Part shown: piece after piece, positions 46,421 through 58,112 of the stretch
Numbering within the stretch: position 1 is the stretch's first letter
Layout: each line of letters begins with the position of its first letter
Assembly (NCBI GenBank): GCA_017311185.1
Contig: JAESUZ010002601.1
Coordinates: 62,001-126,000, forward strand
Reading direction: 5' to 3'
From: Proteles cristata cristata
Taxonomy: Eukaryota; Chordata; Mammalia; Carnivora; Hyaenidae
Length of the DNA: 64,000 nt
The notes under the pieces: model-generated
Told to the model about the DNA's origin: nothing
What the model saw: the letters and a program-made list of their open reading frames with translations, nothing else
Databases searched by the model: none
Program-made: the position numbers and the translations under genes

Positions 46421-46974
46421 GCTATGGACTCCATGAATCAATGCTCTTAATTAAATGCTTTTGAAAATTATTTATTTAAAAATGTAGACAATCGATGATA
46501 AGGAGAATGCAGTGGTACCTTTCCTTATTTATAGTCATAGAAAACAAAATCCTCAGAAAACAGTTATTTTTTTAACTCATGTGTTGGCATAGTCTGAACT
46601 GATGAGAAGCAACATATTATAATCTGTTTGTGTGATGGTTTTTGTATATATTCATGTTTTATTTAAGAGACCTTAAAATGTTTGAGTACGAGGTTTTACC
46701 TTCAACTCTACTGCTTCTGTTTTAAAATTTATAATACCCTCCTTGTTTTCCCCTCTCACATTTCTGGAAAATATCTGAGTTCCAAGTAACACCTTGCCCC
46801 AAAGTTTTCCGATAAGGGATTGAAGAACTATAATTATAATAATAGCTCAAAAGATTGTGTTCAGATTTGCAGATTTATACTTTAGAAACCAACTCTAATA
46901 GTTATAAATTTCAGAAGACTGGCTTGTAAAGGTCACCTGTTCATTAGCACTGCAGTGTTCCTTAGGAATGACTG
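46421..46974. other. unassigned AT-rich DNA
   Basis: No gene or repeat family recognised. Confidence 0.5.
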
Positions 46975-47065
46975 ATTTGCTTTCTCACCCACTGGAACAC
47001 ACACTTCATCAATGTAGGGATTATTGTTTTGTATACCACTGAGATAACACAATGCATAGGCCTAT
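46975..47065 (+). mobile_element. L2 3' fragment (tentative)
   Basis: 'cactggaacacacacttcat', 'gtagggattattgttttg' and 'aacacaatgcataggcc' resemble the ending of L2 (agaatgtaagctcc / gggactttgt / gtgcctggc). Short and diverged. Confidence 0.45.
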
Positions 47066-47479
47066 CAAATCAGACTAACAAATTGGGGGCTATGCCTGGA
47101 ATCAAGACAAACTCATCATTTCAGAGACACAGGAATCAAGAAACACCAGCAAAATATACAGACATCTGACATGTGTAAAGTCACAGAACGTGACCCTCCA
47201 GGTTTCTTCTGTTGAACATGTGCTCTCTGTCCCTGGCCATAGTCCCCTTACATATCAGGCAGCATTTTAGGATTTAAAACACCTCCATTTCATACCTACA
47301 TAGTTAGAACTTACAGGAAATGTCTTAGGGATCCATTCCTCATAGTATTGTGTGTTTACTTTGGCAGTGCTAAACTAGAAACAAGTTATCAAAAATATTT
47401 TTACATAAAGATGCTCCTCCTAGTAAATACTGTTGTCTATTAACTAGAAGACTAATTATCAGCCTGTTTATAATGACAT

Positions 47480-47635
47480 TAGAATGCCAGATGCCTTCTC
47501 TCTGAGCATCCTCATGGCAAAGAGAAATAAATAGATTGCAGACCAGCTGCTTGACTCCTTCTTTTCCACCTGCTACTTCCCTTGTGCCTATAGCGGTGTC
47601 TGGCACATAGTAATCTTCAAATAATCATTTCCTTA
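47480..47635 (+). mobile_element. L2 or MIR 3' end (tentative)
   Basis: 'cttccttttccacctgct'-type text leads to 'gtgtctggcacatagtaatc' and 'ttcaaataatcatttcctta', the shared 3' terminus of L2/MIR-type elements. Confidence 0.5.
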
Positions 47636-47639
47636 GTGA

Positions 47640-48124
47640 CAAAATTAAATGAATCTTACCAATAGCTATTGGCAGTGTGAAACACTGTGCTCAGAAGGAA
47701 TCTGGGGACAATATCTAGACTCCAATGAAGTGGTACAACATGAACTGGTAGCAACAGGTACAAATGAGACCACAGGAGAATTGCGGCAACCCAATGTCCA
47801 CACGTTTGCCTTTACTGCTCTTCCAAATGGACTATAGTCTAAACAACCAAAATAATTCAGTGTGCTAATGTCAACACCTAGAATTTACAAATTTTGAAAG
47901 TGAAAAAAAAAATAACTGTTTTTGACATTCAGTCATCAAGAGGCTCTAAATCCTTAGTTTCATTCGCATGTCCTTTTCTTCATTTATAAGGATACTTGGC
48001 TATTCCTATTCTTTGTCTTACTCTTAATTATCTTCAGTGAACTAATAGGACTGATGATTATTCCCAATGGGCTTCGATGAATCTCATTCACATGCTATTG
48101 TAATCTGAAAGTAGTTATCTCTAA
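47640..48124. other. unassigned DNA with a 62-codon open frame
   Basis: A frame at 47,649-47,837 is evenly composed in amino acids but has no recognised motif, no neighbouring exon signal and no Kozak-like start. I regard it as chance. No repeat family recognised. Confidence 0.35.
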
Positions 48125-48520
48125 TCATCTGTATTAGTTATTAAGGGAGCTATAGTGGAATGCCACAGAGTAAGTGGTTTAAACAACAAAATTCACTTTC
48201 TTACAGTTCTGGGATGCTAGACATTTAAGATCAAGTGAAGGCATAGTTAGTTTATTCTGGGGTCTCTCTCCATGGCTTATAGACTGCCATGTTTTCCCTC
48301 TGTCTTAAGATGGTCATTTCTTTGTATGTGTGTGCCGTATTCTCTTCTTATAAGGAGACAAGTCCTGTTGGATTAGGACCCACCTTAATGACCACATACG
48401 ACCTTAATAACATTTTTAAAGGCCTGAACTCCAGATATAGTCACAATACCAATACGAGGTATTAAGGATTAGTACTTCAAGACATGAATTGAAGGGGACA
48501 CAATTTGATCCATTAATATC
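48125..48520 (+). mobile_element. ancient LTR-like repeat
   Basis: 'tctgtattagttattaaggg', 'gtggtttaaacaacaaaatt', 'ttcttacagttctgggatgc', 'ttcttataaggagacaagtc', 'ttggattaggacccacctta' and 'gggacacaatttgatccatt' give the complete order of this repeat class, the clearest copy in the window. Confidence 0.8.
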
Positions 48521-49480
48521 ACTGAAAGAGTTGTAAAATCATTTATTACCCAATAGACTTAGTTTTTCAGCACTCTTTTATTCTACTTGACTTTAAAGAA
48601 ATTAAATACTTTTTTTTCTCGTGGAAAAGGATCACATTTCCTTCTCTAATAAGATTCATTCCTGAATGCATGTGATGTGCTCTTTTTAGTAATCTCTCTT
48701 TTGGCAGGGGTACATAATTGACAGTACTGAATTATATTAATAAAATAACAGAGGCCAAGAATTTACCACTTGAAATTATAAATCTCCGTAAGAAGAGTTT
48801 TGGAGGGAAATCCACTCAAGAAATGCTTTCTGGTTAGAAAGACTAAATCTATGTGAATAAAAATAGTAGTTTCTGTAATCATGAAGAATTTGATGATAAA
48901 TAAAATATGCAAAATAGTACAGTGAAAATTACGGAGATGTCAATGGCTTTTGAGAAATTGCCAAAGCTTGTAAAGAAAATATTGTTTAGAAAAATGCTGA
49001 TTACTGCCAAAAAATAAGTTGTCTGTGTTGTCATCAACAATCTAATTACTTCATCAAAAATCTCAATTTAGCTACAATTTCTGTTTTAGAACTTTGTATT
49101 TAAGAATTCATATCTGTATTTAAGAACTTTGTATTTAAGAATACAATTCATTCATTGTATTTATATCTACCTTTGATTATTCAAAATGTTATAAGACTTC
49201 ACAGTGTTCCATTATTTGAAAGGCAAAAAGAGAAAAACCATCCAAAGAAATTATCTAAGACCTTTAGTGTACATTATATGTTATTTGTTGGAAAGCAAGG
49301 GTCTCTTAATGTCTTTAATCTATTTTTTTGTTTTACCTAAACTGTATAAAGAAATGGATCATGTCTATTTTTTTGAATTATAGTTAATAATATATCAAGT
49401 TGTCTAGCAACTGAGATTAAAAATTAAGAAATAAAAATATCTTTCAGACTTCCACTTTCAACTCAAATATGTAGAGACAG
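48521..49480. other. unassigned AT-rich DNA with short tandem duplication
   Basis: 'aactttgtatttaagaat' occurs twice, with a third partial copy, between 49,091 and 49,143. No family or gene recognised. Confidence 0.5.
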
Positions 49481-49489
49481 GGGAAAAGT

Positions 49490-51647
49490 AGTCCCACCAT
49501 TTTAATAAGAAAAAGATGGAAAAGCTGAAAATCAATGACTTGTCATGAACCCTGAGGTCTTAGGACAAACCACCAATCTCAGGCACCACCAGGGAAATGT
49601 AGGATCCAACAATTTGCTTTCCTAGGCAGAAGCCAGTGGACTCCACATAAGCCAAAAGGAAGATTAAACTGGAAATTAGGATGAATTGCTGGGGCCTGAG
49701 TATGAGCTATCATGAAAAACGAGAAGCACTTGTAAACAATAGTCACAAGGATGTCATCACACTGGTGTATATTTCCTACAGGAATCCCCGAGACCTCAGA
49801 GCATGTGGATCTGCATAATGTTCCCACTGTCCATGGTACAGAAAGTGCCCATAGCCCATGGGATGGGTAAAATACACAGAAACCCTTTTCCTTTTGGAAC
49901 AAAATCTCAATCTGCAAAGGGAAAAAAAATCAACAGAGTCTGCTGGGTAAAATTCGATTGAAGCTGGAGGAAATAAACTCAGTACAGCTCTAACTGCTTA
50001 ATTTTGCTGAAGGACACAAAGCGCCATAATCTGCAGGAAGAATGGCCTAAAGGATAGGGACTAGGAATACTGGAGGTATTCCTAGAAAAGGGATTAGGGC
50101 AGCAGAGGGAAAAACATCTGGCCCTGAAGAAAAACAGGAACACTTGTGAAAATGAGATCCCCGTAACACAGGTCAACTTAGAAGATTTGATAATGTCCTT
50201 CCCACTTCCTATCTCCATTATAGTAAATCTTCATCAATAACAGTAGATTATATCCAGGAGAGATAAAAGAGATAGACTTTCTTTGAGAAAACAGAAGCTC
50301 CAAAGCCAGAAGGAGATTAGAAACAAGGTCACTAAAGGAATTTAAAAGCTCTGGTTCCCATACTAATAACAGACTTCAAACACAGCTCGTTATGAGTAAA
50401 TTAACAAAAACTCCCATAGTAAAGTCTTATCTACTCAAGTGTCTATTGCCCTGTGCAGCATATTCATCTTTCCAAAAAAAATTGCCAGCATGCTAAAAGA
50501 CAATAAAGGTACAATATGAGAAGACAAAGTAATGGCCAAAACCATACACAGATAAGACATAGGCATTGAAATGATCAGACAGGAGGTTTAAAATAATTAA
50601 AAGGAGACAACTTGCAAGCCAAGATGAGTAACATCATCAGAGAAATGCAGACCATCAGAAATAATCAAAAGGAAATATTAGAAATCAAACAGTGGCAAAA
50701 GTTAAAAAATACCTTCAACACACTCATGTGTAGACTCAATGTAGTCAAGGAAAGAATTGGTGAAATTGAAAACTGGTCAATAGAAATTATTCACATGGAA
50801 ATGCCAGGGGAAAAAAATAGAAAGGCAAACACATAGAATAAAACATCCAAGAACTGTAAGATAATAAACAATGTAACATTCACAGCTTCATAATCTCCAA
50901 CAGAAAAGAGAGATTGGAGCAGGAGATCTATTTAAAGAAATAATTACCAAATGGTCACGCATTTTTTTAACAGCCAACAAACCACAGATCCAAATCGCAC
51001 AGGCCATATAAAACAGAATATAAAGACAAGACAAAACAAACAAACAAAAGCACATCCAGATATATTACATTCAAACCACAGAAAACAAAGATATATAGAT
51101 CAGCCAGAGATGGGGCAGGTGGGGAGATGAACTTAAGATGAATAAGAACAAAACTTACAAGAGACTTCTCATTAGAAGTCAATCAAGGAAGAAGATACTG
51201 CAGTGAAATCTTAAAGTATTGGGGAAAAAAACCTGACAACTAGATTTTATATCTAGAGAAAATATTCATTAGAAAAATAATAATTTTCTCAGATAAGCAA
51301 AAGTTGAGGGAATTTATTACCAACAGACCTGCCCTATAAAGTAATGCTAAGGGAAGTTCTTCAGCCCCAAGGGATATGAAATAGGTCGGACAACTGGATC
51401 TATGCCAATAAAAGAAGAATGTCAGAAAAGGAATATATGAAGATATAATATAATTTGGTATTTTCTCATTATTCAAAATTTTGATAGAATATACAATATG
51501 GAAAATTCAGAGAAAGGTGTTTATATTTGAATGATGCAGATTTTTCACCAGAAACCATGGTATTTTCAACATAAGAGCCAGGATAACTGCTTAACCATGT
51601 GCAGAAATGAGCCTCAACACAACCCACACAAACTCACATTCTGTCTA

Positions 51648-51650
<3 letters not shown>
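49490..51650 (+). mobile_element. LINE-1 5' region and ORF1 (L1M-type), degraded
   Basis: ORF1-type sequence spans about 50,510-51,480. A short open piece at 50,612-50,836 reads as a coiled-coil-like stretch (MSNIIREMQTIRNNQKEILE). 'gccaacaaaccacagatcca', 'agacttctcattagaagtca' and 'tctcagataagcaaaagttg' follow. The upstream kilobase is probably its 5' UTR, but I am less sure of that. ORF1 has several stops. It joins a (TG)n tract and then the ORF2 3' end. Confidence 0.7.

Positions 51651-51685
<35 letters not shown>
51651..51685. repeat. (TG)n microsatellite at LINE-1 junction
   Basis: About 17 TG units lie exactly between LINE-1 ORF1/inter-ORF sequence and LINE-1 ORF2 3' sequence. Confidence 0.97.
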
Positions 51686-51688
<3 letters not shown>

Positions 51689-51699
51689 TCAGGTCATAG

Positions 51700-52958
51700 A
51701 TCGAAATGCAAAAACCTAAAACTATAAAAGTTTCAAAAGGAAATAGAATAAAGGAGAACATTTTCCTGACTTGTGATTAGACAGAAAGCTCTTAGACCTG
51801 ACCCTAAGCATAATCCATAAAAAGAAATGTTGATAAAATGGGTTGATAAAATGGATTTTTCATTTTTCTGCAAAAGACACTTGAGTGGACTGTGATAAAT
51901 ATCTGTGAATCACATATATCTAAAGCACTTCTATCCAGAATATATAAAGAACACTCAAAATTCAAATAAAAGGAAACTAACAATCCAATTCAAAAATGGA
52001 CAAAATATCTAAGAGTTTATCAAATAGGATATATACATAACAAATAGTCACATAAAAGGATGAGCAGCATCATTTAGGGAACTGCAAATTAAAATTACAG
52101 TGGGCTCTCACTACAGACTTATAGCTGATGAGGCTGTAGAGAAAATGAAAATCTCACACAACACTGGTGGAAATGCAAAATGGTATAGCCCTTTTGGAAA
52201 ACACTAGAAATGTTTTGTGATGTTCCATATACACTTACCATACAGTACAGCAACCCACTTCTAGGTATTTACCCTAGAGAAAGAAAGTTACATTAAAAAT
52301 ACCTATACATGAATGTACATAGTAGGCCTATTCATTATAGCCCATATTTCAAAACGACCAAGTATTATTCATTTGGTACATGGATACATAATGGAATATT
52401 AATCAGTAGTAAAATGGAACAACTATTGTGGTGCCTGGGTGTCTCAGTCAATTAGGCGTCCGACTTCAGCTCAGGTCATGATCTTACAGTTCGTGGGTTC
52501 GAGCCCCATGTAGGGCTCTGTGCTGACAGCCAGCTCAGAGCCTGGAGCCTGCTTCAGAGTCTGTGTCTCCCTCTCTCTCTGACCCTCCCCTGCTCACACT
52601 ATCTCTCAGAAATAAATAAAACATTAAAAAATATATTAAAAAATGGAACAACTATTGATAGACTCAATAAATTGGAAGGATATCAAAGGAATTATGATAA
52701 GTGAAAGAATCCATTCTCCATGTGTTTCTAGTGTTTGCCAGAGGCTCAGAGTTGGGCCTGTGTGCAGCTAGATGACTGTGTAACTGTGAAGGAATTTTCT
52801 GGAGAAATAAAAACATCCCGTTTCCTAATTGGCAGTAGTTACACAAATCTGTACCTGTGGTAAGATTCATAGAACTATACAGCAAAATAAAGTGTAATGT
52901 GTTATTTATGTAGTTGTCATTGATTTTCAAAAACAAACAAATAAATAAATAAGGAAAT
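51700..52958 (+). mobile_element. LINE-1 ORF2 3' end and 3' UTR
   Basis: 'aaagtttcaaaaggaaatag', 'gcaaaagacacttgagtgga', 'ctatccagaatatataaaga' and 'gttgataaaatgg' (tandemly duplicated at 51,829-51,854) are the ORF2 end. 'gtaggcctattcattatagc' and 'aatggaatattaatcagtag' follow. The 3' UTR ends with a simple A-rich tail (aaacaaacaaataaataaataa). A CanSINE sits at 52,429. No open frame survives. Confidence 0.85.
52429..52639 (+). mobile_element. CanSINE, young, 18-bp exact duplication
   Basis: Head 'tggtgcctgggtgtctcagt', B box 'gtgggttcgagccccatgt', CT block and tail. Exact AAAATGGAACAACTATTG at 52,411-52,428 and 52,640-52,657. Host sequence is LINE-1 ORF2. Confidence 0.98.
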
Positions 52959-53125
52959 TTTGAATGGAGTCAAACTGACAGGTAGGCTTGGCTTATCAGT
53001 ACTGTTTCCCAGAATCCCTTCTCCTTTAAGATTCAAGGTTGAGTTGGATTAAAAGAGCATTTGCAGGAGATTTAGAATGATAATATGAAACAATGATTGT
53101 CACCATCTAAATACCATTGAAGTTG

Positions 53126-53268
53126 GAGGCGCCTGAGTGGCTCAGTTTGTTGAGCATCGGACTTTGGCTCAGGTCATCATCTCATGGTTCATAGGTTCGA
53201 GCCTGGCTTGGAGATCTGTGCTGACAGCTCAGAGCGTGGAGCCTGCTTCAGACTCTGTGTCTCACTCT
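53126..53268 (+). mobile_element. CanSINE, first unit of a tandem pair, tail-less
   Basis: 'gaggcgcctgagtggctcag', B box 'ataggttcgagcctggct', then 'gcctgcttcagactctgtgt' and an abrupt stop at 'ctcactct' with no CT block or A tail. The 5' flank CCATTGAAGTTG (53,114-53,125) has its partner only after the second unit. Confidence 0.94.
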
Positions 53269-53484
53269 GGGGCACGGGTTGGCCCAGTCTGTTAAGTGTC
53301 TGACTTCGGCTTAGGTCATGATCTCCCGGTTTGTGAGTTCGTGCTGTGCTGTGCTGACAGCTCAGAGCCTGAAGCCTACTTCCAATTCTGTGTCTCCCAC
53401 TTTCTCTGCCCCTGTCCTGCTCGTGCTCTGCCTCTGTCTCTCAAAAATAAATAAATTTTTAAAAAACATAAAAATAAAAATAAA
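53269..53484 (+). mobile_element. CanSINE, second unit of a tandem pair
   Basis: 'ggggcacgggttggcccagt', degraded B box, CT block and tail AAAAATAAATAAATTTTTAAA. It is followed by ACATTGAAGTTG (about 53,488-53,499), which matches the flank before the first unit. Confidence 0.94.
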
Positions 53485-53499
53485 TGACATTGAAGTTGA

Positions 53500-54399
53500 G
53501 TGTGGTGACAGATGCAACTTTCCTCTGCATCATGTCCCCCTCATATTCCTGACTTTCACCCATGCTGTAAACAATGAGAGTAGACCAACCACCAGTAGCT
53601 TGGGCGTAAAGCCACAGAGATTAGCCTGACAACTATCTGCAGACTTCTCAACCAGTCATGTTGATTCAATCCTCCGTTGGTACCTCTACATCATCAGCTT
53701 CCATTTGCCTGTTTTATGACATCTGTCACTGGCCAAGTCCTGCTGTCACTCTTTCCTTCTCCAACCTTTGCAATAATTGTATAAGATTCCATTAATATAA
53801 TAACTCCATTACCCAATGTCTTATATATATATATATCCTGAATATTTAATCTGTTAAAAAAATAGTCCTGGTTTAATGGTTGAGAAACACTAAGATCTTC
53901 CCTGTTTCTGAAATGTTACTCTGATGTATATTGGAATAACAGAACTAAATAACTGTGGTAGAGGAATAAAAACTGGGTGATAAGTAATTTTAAGAAAGCT
54001 AGCCCTGCATATTTGTCTTTTGGACTTGAACCAGAAGAACAAATAGATTATTCAAAGAAACAAGTAAGTAATTTGAATTTAAAGTTGCTTTTCTATGGAC
54101 CATGTTGATGTTTCTTATAAAGCCTATCAGATTATGTTTTAAACATTTAAAAGTATCTGTGAAAATGTATTTTACCTCACAAAGGATTTTCTTTTCATTA
54201 CTTTTATGGTCTTTATCACCCTATCTCATCTCTTTTAGAGTAATGCCTTGTGATATGGAATTTTTATGTACAGAAGCCAGTATATTCTCAGTATCCTTAT
54301 TAAAAGCATCTAGGTTCCAATAAAACACTGGTAGATTATAACTTAATTTCAAAGGGTGCAAGACTGATTGCATGAGTGATCTAAATGCATGGTTTCCTT
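53500..54399. other. unassigned AT-rich DNA
   Basis: A short (TA)n run lies at 53,823-53,837. No gene or family recognised. Confidence 0.5.
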
Positions 54400-54419
54400 G
54401 TACCTTTTTGCCCTTTCAC

Positions 54420-54870
54420 TATGATTTTGCAACTTCTTACACCATAGGTGGTATCCTTTTTTTTTTTTTTCCTTCTACCATTTAATTTGGCTGCCCTTTG
54501 TCCTCCTTTGGCCAAAAGAATGTGATGAAAACAATTTTGTCTCCATCTATTGCCTGGGACCATGAGGCCTTGTGCACATTATCTTAGTTCTTAGAATTCA
54601 GCCCTCTACCATGAGAACAAGAGAGGCTAGCCTGCTCATAAGAAATTCTGTGGACGAAAAACTAAGCCTTTGCAGATGAGACTGTTCTATCTGGTTGACC
54701 CTAGTTCCCACCAGCCATGCATAGACAACAAGCAAGATGAACGAGGCCCACTGAGGTTAGCAGAACCCTACACGTATGGTAGTTTTAAGTTCTTATGGTT
54801 TGTGGTTTGTTATACAGCATTATTGTGGCAAAATATAACTAATACACTTATTATCCGTCTCTATTGTCAC
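54420..54870 (+). mobile_element. MLT-like LTR 3' part (tentative)
   Basis: 'ggccaaaagaatgtgatgaa', 'gacgaaaaactaagcctttg' and the end 'tggtttgttatacagcatta', 'ttgtggcaaaatataactaa' resemble the 3' part and terminus of a MaLR-type LTR. A T-rich run (54,459-54,470) lies inside. Confidence 0.45.
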
Positions 54871-54872
54871 TA

Positions 54873-55062
54873 ATAGAAGTTGCTACCATGTGTTGAGGAA
54901 CACTTATCTATGCTCCAGAGACTATGTAACACATATGGTTTATCATATGTACCTACAGTTTAAAAGAGTGGATTTTAGAGAATATGACTTGTCCTGAATT
55001 ATCAAAATATTAAATGCTACACCTGAAATCCAAACTCAAAATTCCAGTGGTCTACTTTCTTT
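54873..55062 (-). mobile_element. MIR, reversed (tentative)
   Basis: 'gttgctaccatgtgttgagg', 'ctatgctccagagactatgt' and 'atgacttgtcctgaattatc' follow the reversed MIR order, with heavy divergence. Confidence 0.5.
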
Positions 55063-55064
55063 TT

Positions 55065-56689
55065 CTGCATTCTCCTATCTCCTCATAGCAGGGAAATAAT
55101 TTAGAGCCTGGGACAAAATTTTAATGGGAAATATGTTATCCTTTCTCCTGAAATGGAAAATATGTAATCTCTGCTCCTGATTATACTTAGCTTTGCTTAA
55201 AAACACATACCCACATGCCCTTGTTAGTGACGTGACATTAACAGACACTTATTGAAGAAAATAAGTCAAAATGATGTGGCTTTGTCAGAAAGTCCCCCAA
55301 GGAAACTAGCAGAACCTATACACAAACTAGTTTAATTGAGCTGACAGTGCTCCATTTTCAAAGAAGATAAGTAATACCCAAAAACTATGAATGACAATAC
55401 AGACTGTTTACTGGTTATATTTTGCTCCAATAATGCTTCATAACAAGCCACAAACCATAAGGGTTTAAAGTTCTCATACTTTTTCCACTCTACCGCACTA
55501 ACTGCCATTTAAATTAATATATTTTAAAGGTTTTCATTGTTCTTTTCCTTGTTACTTGAAGCTCTATGCAGTATAGTACTTTTATAAATATATTTTACAA
55601 AGTAAAAGTGTCTGTACCCTAGCAAACAACCTTTGACAATTCTCATTTTTTTGTATATAATTTTGCTCGCTTACCTTGGGAACTTGGGAAGGCAATTAAG
55701 ACATGAAATAAAACATCTCTTGTGCTCTTTTTATAGTTTTACAAAGGCAGAGGAAACTATCTGGCTTTCTCTAGCTTAGGGATCATTAAAAAGTTGCCAC
55801 TTTGATGTGTGTGCAGAAAAAGGAAAGTTTCTCTAGGAATTGCTCATAGGTTCCTGGATATGCCAAAGGAGAACAAACAGAAAGAAATGAAGATGCTAGA
55901 AGTCTCGAGTGCCTGGTGAGAGATTTAGAAAATAAAAATCCTCAGTAATGCATAGCTCACAACTTTTTTCATCAAGCATGATGCTGTTGTAATATTTGCC
56001 TTCATTGTTTTTAGTAATAAAATCACAAGAAAAGACAGTTTCTTTTCCCAAATAAGTGAGGGTCATGAGGAGATGGGCAAAGAATGGATTACTTGCTGAT
56101 GTATATAAAGTAAAAGCATAAATAATTTGTTACATCTATTCACATAAATTTTGTACTTTGAGCCAAAATCCTAGTTTCTATTTATTTCCTTTGGCTCTGC
56201 CCCTCTGGTATCCTGGGAAACATAGACCTTGCATTCATTTTATTTATTATAATAAGAACTGCACTTTCTTTTTCAGATTTCACTGGGGATTACAGTACAA
56301 AGAACATTTACCTCTCTCACTATTGAAAATGTCCTCGGCAGTTATCACCCTGGCACAAAAGCTGGTTAAATTTAGACTGTGTTCAATTCTCCCGGTTAAT
56401 TTTGGACCCTTACCTTTTTACATATACTGCTTGGAATATGAATGCAGGCCAAACATTACGACTCCCACATTCTCTTGATAGAAATAAGGATGGGCCATTA
56501 TTTTTTCTGTATTTTAGCTAACGGTGAACCTTTTTATGAAATAAAATGTACACACCATTACAACTTCTCATTAAATATGTACTAGGGAGATAATGCAACT
56601 GCTGAATAGCTAGAGTTATTACTCCTTCAACAATTTAACATTTCTCTTCTTGTCATTGTAAGATTTCATGTTTTGTTTTCAGGGTTTTT
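55065..56689. other. unassigned AT-rich DNA
   Basis: It contains a faint trace of the LTR-like repeat start around 55,405-55,480 ('ttactggttatattttgctc', 'acaagccacaaaccataagg'). A 106-codon frame at 56,158-56,478 has no recognised domain. No gene seen. Confidence 0.4.
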
Positions 56690-56728
56690 TGTTTTGTTTT
56701 GTTTTGTTTTGTTTTGTTTTGGGGGGGT
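56690..56728. repeat. (GTTTT)n with G run
   Basis: Six GTTTT units (reverse AAAAC) followed by an uninterrupted G8 run. Confidence 0.95.
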
Positions 56729-56870
56729 TGCCTTCTCTGATTATATGAGTTATTGTTAATTTCAACAACAATGCTAGGGCTTTCTTCCCTTCAGGCAAGG
56801 ATTGGCAAATTGGTTAAAGTGAGGCTTAATATATTTTGCAAATATGATTAGAATAAAATATGGCTTTGAT

Positions 56871-57040
56871 AGCACCTGGGTGGCTCAGTTGATTCAGCAT
56901 CAAAGTCTTGATTTCGACTCAGGTCATAATGTTACTCAAGGTCATGAGATTGAGCCCTGTGTCCAGCTCTGTGCTGAGTGTAGAGCCTGCTTGAGATTCT
57001 TTCTCTCTTCCCACCCCCACCCCAACTCTTTCTCTCTCAA
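56871..57040 (+). mobile_element. CanSINE, older short subtype
   Basis: 'agcacctgggtggctcagtt', an inserted 'aatgttactcaagg' in the middle, 'gagattgagccctgtg', and 'gagtgtagagcctgcttgag'. Flanks AATATGGCTTTGATA and AAAATGGCTTTGATA give a clear duplication. Confidence 0.95.
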
Positions 57041-57055
57041 AAAATGGCTTTGATA

Positions 57056-57779
57056 TTATAGTTAGGTTACTTCTATTTTATTTCATGTAAACACTTAACA
57101 TACTCTTTCATAATAAAAATTTAAAAATTTTCCTATAGTAGAAAAGTAAAACCAATAAGGATTTAGCTGGGAATGTACTAGTAGAATTTAGTGATTTATC
57201 AACAAAAATTGAGAAAAACATCATGGCTTTATATCTTAATATTACACACACATTTGACATTTTAATTGCATGTAATGTTACAGTAATTATTTTATTTTCC
57301 TTAAACATCATGAATTGCTAATTCATGATGAAAACAAATGTAAAACTAACATCTTATGTTACCTGAAATAATGGGAATAGTGGGAAAGTACTAGCAGAAC
57401 TGAGAGATGCAGAAAATAACTTCTCAAAAAAAAACTATTAGAGATTTATAAGTAACATTTAACATATATTATTGCTTCAAGTGATCATTCATGCTTGGTA
57501 CAACTATTTTTAAGTTTGATTATATATAAGTACACTAGATGGAGCATAAAGGAGCAACTTAATCTAAAAGTCTTTTTTAAATTATTTCTAGTTTTTGAAG
57601 TTACACGAACAAAACTGGGATTTCACTCATTATATCTATGAATTCAGAGCTGGCATCATTGTTTCCAAAGTCTAAAATGTATTTATAAAGATGACCCAAT
57701 GTACTCAGTTGACTAAAGAAGCTGTTGTGATATAGCACAATAAACCCTTTTGAGAATTGGAAGAGTTTTTATTATATGT
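57056..57779. other. unassigned AT-rich DNA
   Basis: No gene or repeat family recognised. Confidence 0.5.
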
Positions 57780-58112
57780 TCATCCACGAGCAACCTGTGT
57801 TACCTTGAGCAAATGAATGGGATTCACTCTGTAACTTTTTCTTTCGCAGTAAGAGAGGAAATTTGACTACCATGTATCTCGAGGGACTATTTAAATGTTA
57901 AAGCAGAAACTCCATCACTGAGGACTCTTTGCTACTCAGGACAATGAAACAACACATTTCACCACATGCTAGATTTCAACCCATCTAAGATGCAAGGGTA
58001 ATATTACTCTTGCTACCTGCTAAATCTCAATGCCGGGCTTAATGTGTAACGTGGCATAGGTAACTCACGCAATACATGCACTGAGTAAGTGAACAAGTGA
58101 ATGAATGAATAG
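57780..58112 (+). mobile_element. MIR/L2-like remnant (tentative)
   Basis: 'acctgtgttaccttgagcaa' near the start and 'taacgtggcataggtaactc', 'gtgaatgaatgaatagatg' at the end suggest a stretched MIR or L2. The middle is not recognisable. Confidence 0.4.

Noticed and set aside
47649..47837. 62-codon frame with balanced composition
   Set aside because: No motif, no splice context and no relation to a known protein that I can see; length is within chance expectation.
49579..49917. 112-codon minus-strand frame
   Set aside because: It lies in the probable LINE-1 5' region on the opposite strand, with no recognisable domain.
53318..53629. 103-codon plus frame
   Set aside because: The first half is CanSINE sequence (AQSLKP... 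pattern common to SINE translations) and the rest has no motif.
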